This document shows positions 59,220 through 64,000 of a stretch of DNA of 64,000 nucleotides, piece by piece. The translations under genes were made by a program, and so were the position numbers. The number at the start of each line of letters is the position of its first letter. Position 1 is the stretch's first letter. The stretch comes from Hypoxylon rubiginosum. Its lineage: Eukaryota > Ascomycota > Sordariomycetes > Xylariales > Hypoxylaceae. The stretch lies in NCBI GenBank assembly GCA_902806565.1, contig CADCXA010000058.1, positions 248,001 to 312,000 on the forward strand. The letters are read 5' to 3'. Under the pieces are notes generated by a model. It did not search any database. It was not told the origin of the DNA and saw only the letters and a program-made list of their open reading frames with translations.

Positions 59220-60671
59220 AGAATTGGCTGAGACGGTTTCGCATACTAGCGAGATTGAATGGGGGTTTTTGCACAGCGAAATTGTCTTTTAGCTTAGAGT
59301 AGAGTCTAGGTAGATAGGTAGATTCGAGATGAACATACCAGACTCCCGACAATCGGTCTTGGAATGATACAATATACGGTGCTGCTATCTACCTAGGTAG
59401 TATGAACAGCCTGCCGATGTCGCTTTCACGAAGCCACCGTGTCTATCGTTCGATATAAGATATCGTACCATTTACCCTCCCCCGGCCTCCTTTTTGCTAA
59501 TAATACAGGAGTAGCAACATGGTAAATAGAAGTCGGCTCGCAAGGGCGAGTTGTGCAAAGGTGCCTTGTTTGTCTTAGGTGCCTAGGGTATGTAGAATTC
59601 GCACGTATACCTAGGATGTAGGTATCTTGATCAACTTAACCGTATGTGGTAGGAGAAGCCCCGTGATACGAGATGCATATGCGTCACAGACAAACTCATC
59701 GACCTTCCCTTGAAACGATTGGCTCTTCGGCTCGAGAGTGACACCCGATGACAGTATCAATGTGGTTGGAATTGGAAACTGTTGGATTCTTGAACCATCG
59801 ACAGGAGCCTAGGGATAATACAGCCGTCCGTGCCGTGTCTCGGTATCTAAATCAGACTGATATGCTGTACGGTTTCGGCGATTTCTAGAATCTACAACTG
59901 TAGTATACAACTGTAGTATTTCGTATGCCGTGCCTCACTCTAGAAAGCTCCAGGGAGGCCGAATGGTATGTTAGTGTACCTAGGCCCCTGAGAAACACTG
60001 ATCCAAATGCTCCAAATGCTCCAAATAGGTTGCTTCAGGTACGAAATTCGCTTCTTACAACTCATAGGCGGGGTTGTTAATGCGGGTCAACCCCTATCGG
60101 ATGGATCCGGCCTCGCCGTAACCCCTACTTTTCTCTTTTCTCTCTTCTCGGACTCATCCAGTAGACATATGTCCAGTTTTTTTACTCCAGGTGTCTAGAG
60201 AAACTGGTTCAAACTGCTGTATTTCAGGTTTATATCGTCTGGGGATGTATCTGCCAAGACATAATTATCCCACGTGCTCCTATGGTAACTGGAAATAAAG
60301 GGACATAAAAGAAGACCATCATCACGTACCCATGGTCTTCTTAGAACTCCGTGCAACCAATCACGAACCATTGTGTTGATTTCATCCTCCACTTTGTTCT
60401 TCCCATCTCCGATACCTCGTCGCAGCATCCACGATAAGAGAAACGGCAAGTGATCCTGTCGCCGGACATCGGAATCGCACCGCACTAGAGGGGTGCGCCC
60501 GCTATAGCAGTAGTAAGAAAAGCGGAGTCTAAAGACACGAGGTCGAAAAGCTTCTGACACCGCTACTCCGCCCCCTTATCTCATATAACTTCCACCACAC
60601 GATAGACTTCACTCACCTAAGGCTCCTCCGTCGACGACACGCATTTCCTATACTTAGTAGCATTAGAAAAC
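59220..60671. other. Intergenic: Clr5 gene 3' end and CDO promoter
   Basis: About 1.45 kb. It contains a near-exact duplication of ACAACTGTAGTAT near 59893 and triplicated CCAAATGCT near 60002. A minus-strand frame at 60560-60195 begins at GTG and has no family signal. TACCTAGGTAG lies at about 59390. Confidence 0.5.
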
Positions 60672-61445
60672 ATGGAGCACTCCGCGGAAACAAGCAATCC
60701 GACAGTCGAGATGAACCGCTTCACCCAACTCGTCGAGGACATCAAGGAGGCCTTGGGACCGTCGAGTGGGTTGACTTCTGACGACGTGAAAGTACAAGAC
60801 CTAACCGACATCATGGAGCGATATACCTCCAAAGAAAAGGACTGGTCCAAGTACGCAATGGAAGATCCCGATATGGCGTATACCAGAAACCTTGTCGATG
60901 AGGGAAACGGCAAAGCGAACTTAGTAAGCCACGATGTCTCGCCTCAAGTGAACCCACCTTGATATGCAGCACATGTCGTACTAACAATACCCTCCCAACA
61001 ACTCAGCTCATACTCGTTTGGACACCTGGAAAGGGCAGCCCTATCCACGACCACGGTAAGGCGCACTGCCTGATGAAGATCCTCCGCGGTAGCCTCACCG
61101 AGACCCGGTACGAATTCCCAGACGGCGACAAAGAGAAACAGATGAAGCTGACGTCGGAGACCGTTCTTGCGAACAATGAGGTTGGCTACATGTCAGACGA
61201 GCTTGGGCTGCATAGCATGTCCAACTATGGCAGCAACTATGCTGTATCCCTTCACCGTAGGTTCTTCCCGGATGAAATAAAAAAGTGTGGCCACTTGGCT
61301 GATGTTGACAGTATATACACCGCCCAACGTGGCCAAGTACGGCTGCAATATCTTCGACGGCAACACAGGAAAGAAGACGCACATTGCCAAGTGCGGCAAC
61401 TACTCGGCCCGTGGCGAGCGTATCCGTGAAAAGGGCCTGCTGTAA
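60672..61445 (+). CDS. CDO1: Cysteine dioxygenase
   Basis: Cysteine dioxygenase oxidises L-cysteine to cysteine sulfinate with O2, using a mononuclear Fe(II). Three exons are inferred (60672-60923, 61007-61256 and 61312-61445), giving about 211 residues, the family length. [16 protein letters not shown] holds two iron-binding His residues and the Cys that can crosslink with Tyr. [19 protein letters not shown] residues follow. [19 protein letters not shown] supplies the third His. The second intron lies within [17 protein letters not shown], which restores the active-site Tyr and the usual C-terminal half. Each of the three exons carries family motifs, so the assignment is firm. The regulation cannot be read from the sequence. 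Confidence 0.93.
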
Positions 61446-62713
61446 GCTATGATGAGATGATGAATTTGGTATCAGGAGTTTTAGGGAAGGCCTCAGCGGG
61501 TAATGACTTCATGGTATGATTGGGAAACACATCTCATTGTCAACTTGTCAACGGGATTGCATGGTCGATTGTAGTTGGGCATGGATATAAATGGCTCCAT
61601 GTGAGCGTTGGTGAAGGGTATTGGTAATGCTTAGGCAAAGACATTCTGTATGAGCCCGGTTAGACGGTGATAATCCGTGAGAATGAAACAACTTGGATTT
61701 CCCGCAATCTTTGAGATTTCAGGAGACGAGATGAAGTGAAGTAGAAGAAAGAAGAGAAGTCGTGCTCTTGCGGCTCGTTCGTAGTAATTTAGCATTCATC
61801 CATACGATAGATTTGGCCTAGCTCAGATTGCACCATCGACATGTTGTTTCATTCGTCGGCAACTCGATGACGAGATCTCCACATTGAAGGGTATCGGACA
61901 GTAAGCTGCACGGCCATGGATACTGTACTGTTTCTACCCGTCCGTGGAATATATTCTATCTATACCTACCTAAGGTACCACACATCTATACCACACGTAT
62001 AATCACTAGGTATTTATTATTAAACTCATCTTGTCTTCAGACCAACAGTATTCAAAGCGTAGGGTGTCTGGAAGAGACTTGTTATAGGCACTCTTTTTGC
62101 TCTTAGCCAAAGCCGACAACCGCAAGGGATACGATACCGAACCAAATCCAGACAGTGTTTGAATTCTAGAGCTGTGAATGGCCAGGTTTTGTATGAGGTC
62201 TTTAGGTACCGAATATACCATTCCGATCCAACTACTACCTTACGTACATATAATACCTGGTAAGCGCGTCAATGGGTAAAAAGGAACGTCAAGTATAAAA
62301 AGATAAAATTCTGTTTCTAACTCAATCTTTTAGAGGTTCGGTTTGATCATTCTACTACACGCTCATATGCTGTAATAATTATCGAGTAACAAGGTAGAGC
62401 AATAGCCATGTCACGTGATTACGAGGTTATTTTTGTTCTGTCAGACTCCGGGCAGTCGCGTTCGGGAGGCAGCGTCGTCAAAGCAAACGCGTCAGAATAC
62501 CTTCCACCAAACGAAACTCTCGCACCATTTTTTTTTCGGAGTAGGAAAGAAAAAAAACTAGAGAACAAACAACCTCTAGGTATTCTAATCTAGTGCTAAG
62601 AAAATTTGACATTTTCTAAGTGCATAACTCTGCTTTTCCTTGTGATTAATTCCTTTCGAATTTATCCAAGCTAAATCGATCCCAAAACACTCGATCCACA
62701 AACTTCAATCGCG
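61446..62713. other. Intergenic: CDO 3' end and helicase promoter
   Basis: About 1.27 kb. A 71-codon minus-strand frame near 62006-62221 and a 61-codon plus-strand frame at 62408 have no family signal. TACCTACCTAAGGTACC lies near 61963. No RNA gene seen. Confidence 0.5.
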
Positions 62714-64000
62714 ATGGCGCCGGCCAAACGTCGCGCTGTTATAGACTTGACAGGCGAATCTGAGTCGAAGGTTCCACGCCGTCATGACAGATCTTTTGCA
62801 CGCTCTTTGAGCCAGACATCAGCATCTCGCGGTTCTCAGTCTTCTCATACCTATCAGCCAACACCACCCCCGTCTTCTCTCGGCCACTCTCTCCAACAAC
62901 CCCCAAGGACCTCATGGATCGATGATGATGACGAAAATCCGGAACCGAGTCAGAATCAAGATGACCCCACGTCTTCCTACGAGCTTTACGGGACTATGGA
63001 TATCAAAATAGTTGGCGTTAGGTACTATAATGGAGTTGTGAACCCCGGCGAGAAGGTTCTTCTACGCCGTGAACCTAGCAACCAGTACGACCGCAATGCC
63101 ATTCGCGTTGATAATGTCATGCGAAATCAGATCGGACATGTTCCTAGAAATCTTGCTTCGAAGCTCGCGCCGTACATGGACGTTAACGATATCGTTCTAG
63201 ACGGCGTCCTTACCGGACACAAAACTGCCTTTGATTGTCCTGTTCGTTTGTACTACTATGGCCCTAGCGATACTTCTACCCGCCTCGAGCTGGAGGCAAG
63301 GTTGAAAGACGACAGGCTTTTGAAGGCTACACAGCTCAAGGCTACCAGGCAGGAGGCGGAAGCTCAGAGAAGTGCCGCCAAGCATCTTGACAATGGAGTA
63401 CCATCCATTGGGCTGGCAAGCGTCCAGCAAGACCACACCCAGGGAGTGCAGCAAGAATCTTTACTTCAAGAACTGATGGCAGACAGTGAGGCCATCCAAT
63501 TTAGAGGCGATCTCAGCTCTGTCGACGCTTTCGCCATGGACGAAGACACTTTGTCTAAGCTGCCTAGCGCGCACCAACCTGAAGGCATCCAGTCAACACT
63601 GTTACCATATCAGCTCCAGGTGCGATGCTCACAGTTTTGTATTCGTTACTATCTACTAACGGCCCATTACAGGGACTCGCCTGGATGATTTCCAAAGAGA
63701 GCCCGCAGCTCCCTGCTCCTGGATCGAACGAGATTGTGCAGTTGTGGAAGCGTACTACCAATGACAATTTCACCAATATTGTCTCCAACCATATCACGAA
63801 AACGCCGCCGAAACTGGTTTCAGGCGGCGTGCTTGCTGACGATATGGGTCTAGGCAAGACCCTTCAGGTCATTAGTCTCATCTTGACGAGCGGCTTTAAG
63901 GAGGGCCCGACCCTGATTGTTTCACCTGTAGGCGTCATGAGCAATTGGGAGCAGCAGATCAAGCGGCACGTAAAGGAGGACCAGCTTCCCCGCGTCTTTA
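62714..64000 (+). CDS. HIRAN-SNF2 helicase, Rad5/HLTF-like (truncated by window)
   Basis: Rad5/HLTF proteins remodel stalled replication forks and ubiquitinate PCNA. Exon 1 is 62714-63619; after an intron (63620-63672) exon 2 continues to the window end. The N-terminus is disordered (MAPAKRRAVIDLTGESESKV). A HIRAN domain spans about 95-180: MDIKIVGVRYYNGVVNPGEK, then LRREPSNQYDRNAIRVDN, then QIGHVPRNLASKLAP. The SNF2 ATPase starts LLPYQLQGLAWM across the intron, then GGVLADDMGLGKTLQVISLI, with the Walker A lysine, then TLIVSPVGVMSNWEQQI. The C-terminal RING expected in Rad5/HLTF lies outside the window, so Rad5/HLTF against a RING-less relative cannot be decided. Confidence 0.9.

Noticed and set aside
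60195..60560. 121-codon minus-strand ORF
   Set aside because: It begins at GTG and the first ATG is far inside. No recognisable domain.

Overview
The window is nuclear DNA of a filamentous ascomycete (Pezizomycotina, most likely Sordariomycetes). It holds 20 intron-containing or intronless protein genes, each with its own promoter region and on both strands. Introns are mostly 45-120 nt with GT-AG ends and a CTAAC-type branch site just before the acceptor. Several products belong to fungal families (Clr5-domain, DUF1774, MIT-like and 2EXR-like proteins). There are no operons, ribosome binding sites, CRISPR arrays or phage genes. Exon boundaries given here were worked out by hand from splice signals, reading phase and family motifs.

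Layout: 0.1-5 kb, signal recognition particle subunit SRP68 and a membrane-anchored multicopper oxidase (both +). 5.5-7.7 kb, mitochondrial Hsp70 SSC1 (-). 9.5-12 kb, a DUF2415-type beta-propeller protein (+). 12.7-14.1 kb, a mitochondrial L-2-hydroxyglutarate dehydrogenase-like flavoenzyme (-). 15.1-16.4 kb, a coiled-coil protein of unknown function (-). 16.4-24.4 kb, an 8-kb stretch without a convincing host gene, containing a 903-bp transposable element with 163-bp inverted repeats. 24.4-27 kb, a PH-domain protein (+). 27.7-28.1 kb, a 337-bp MITE. 28.3-29.3 kb, translation factor eIF3g/TIF35 (+). 31.1-34 kb, phosphatidylethanolamine methyltransferase CHO2 (+). 34.7-36.5 kb, an MIT-like coiled-coil protein (-). 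37.8-42.2 kb, a GRAM-VASt sterol-transfer protein (+). 42.9-44.1 kb, SMC5/6 subunit NSE1 (+). 44.5-45.8 kb, a 2EXR-like protein (-). 46.8-48.1 kb, a single-pass membrane protein (+). 49-50.9 kb, COMPASS subunit BRE2/Ash2 (-). 51.7 kb, an intron-containing tRNA-Arg(CCU) (-). 52.5-53.2 kb, acyl-carrier-protein phosphopantetheinyl transferase PPT2 (-). 53.6-54.9 kb, a DUF1774 membrane protein (-). 57.7-59.2 kb, a Clr5-domain protein (+). 60.7-61.4 kb, cysteine dioxygenase (+). 62.7 kb to the end, the N-terminal part of a HIRAN-SNF2 (Rad5/HLTF-like) helicase (+).

The genes are mainly housekeeping: protein targeting, mitochondrial import, translation initiation, phospholipid and sterol handling, histone H3K4 methylation, SMC5/6 and DNA-damage tolerance. 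They do not form one pathway or a secondary-metabolite cluster. CHO2 and the GRAM-VASt protein both act on membrane lipids, and NSE1 and the Rad5-like helicase both act in genome maintenance, but nothing in the layout ties them together.

The most interesting signals are in RNA processing and mobile DNA. The DUF1774 gene carries a spliceosomal twin intron (one intron lying inside the 5' splice site of another). The multicopper oxidase appears to need a 2-nucleotide exon to rebuild a copper-binding motif. The 903-bp element has almost identical long arms and carries its own small intact ORF. The TA-flanked MITE lies just upstream of TIF35.
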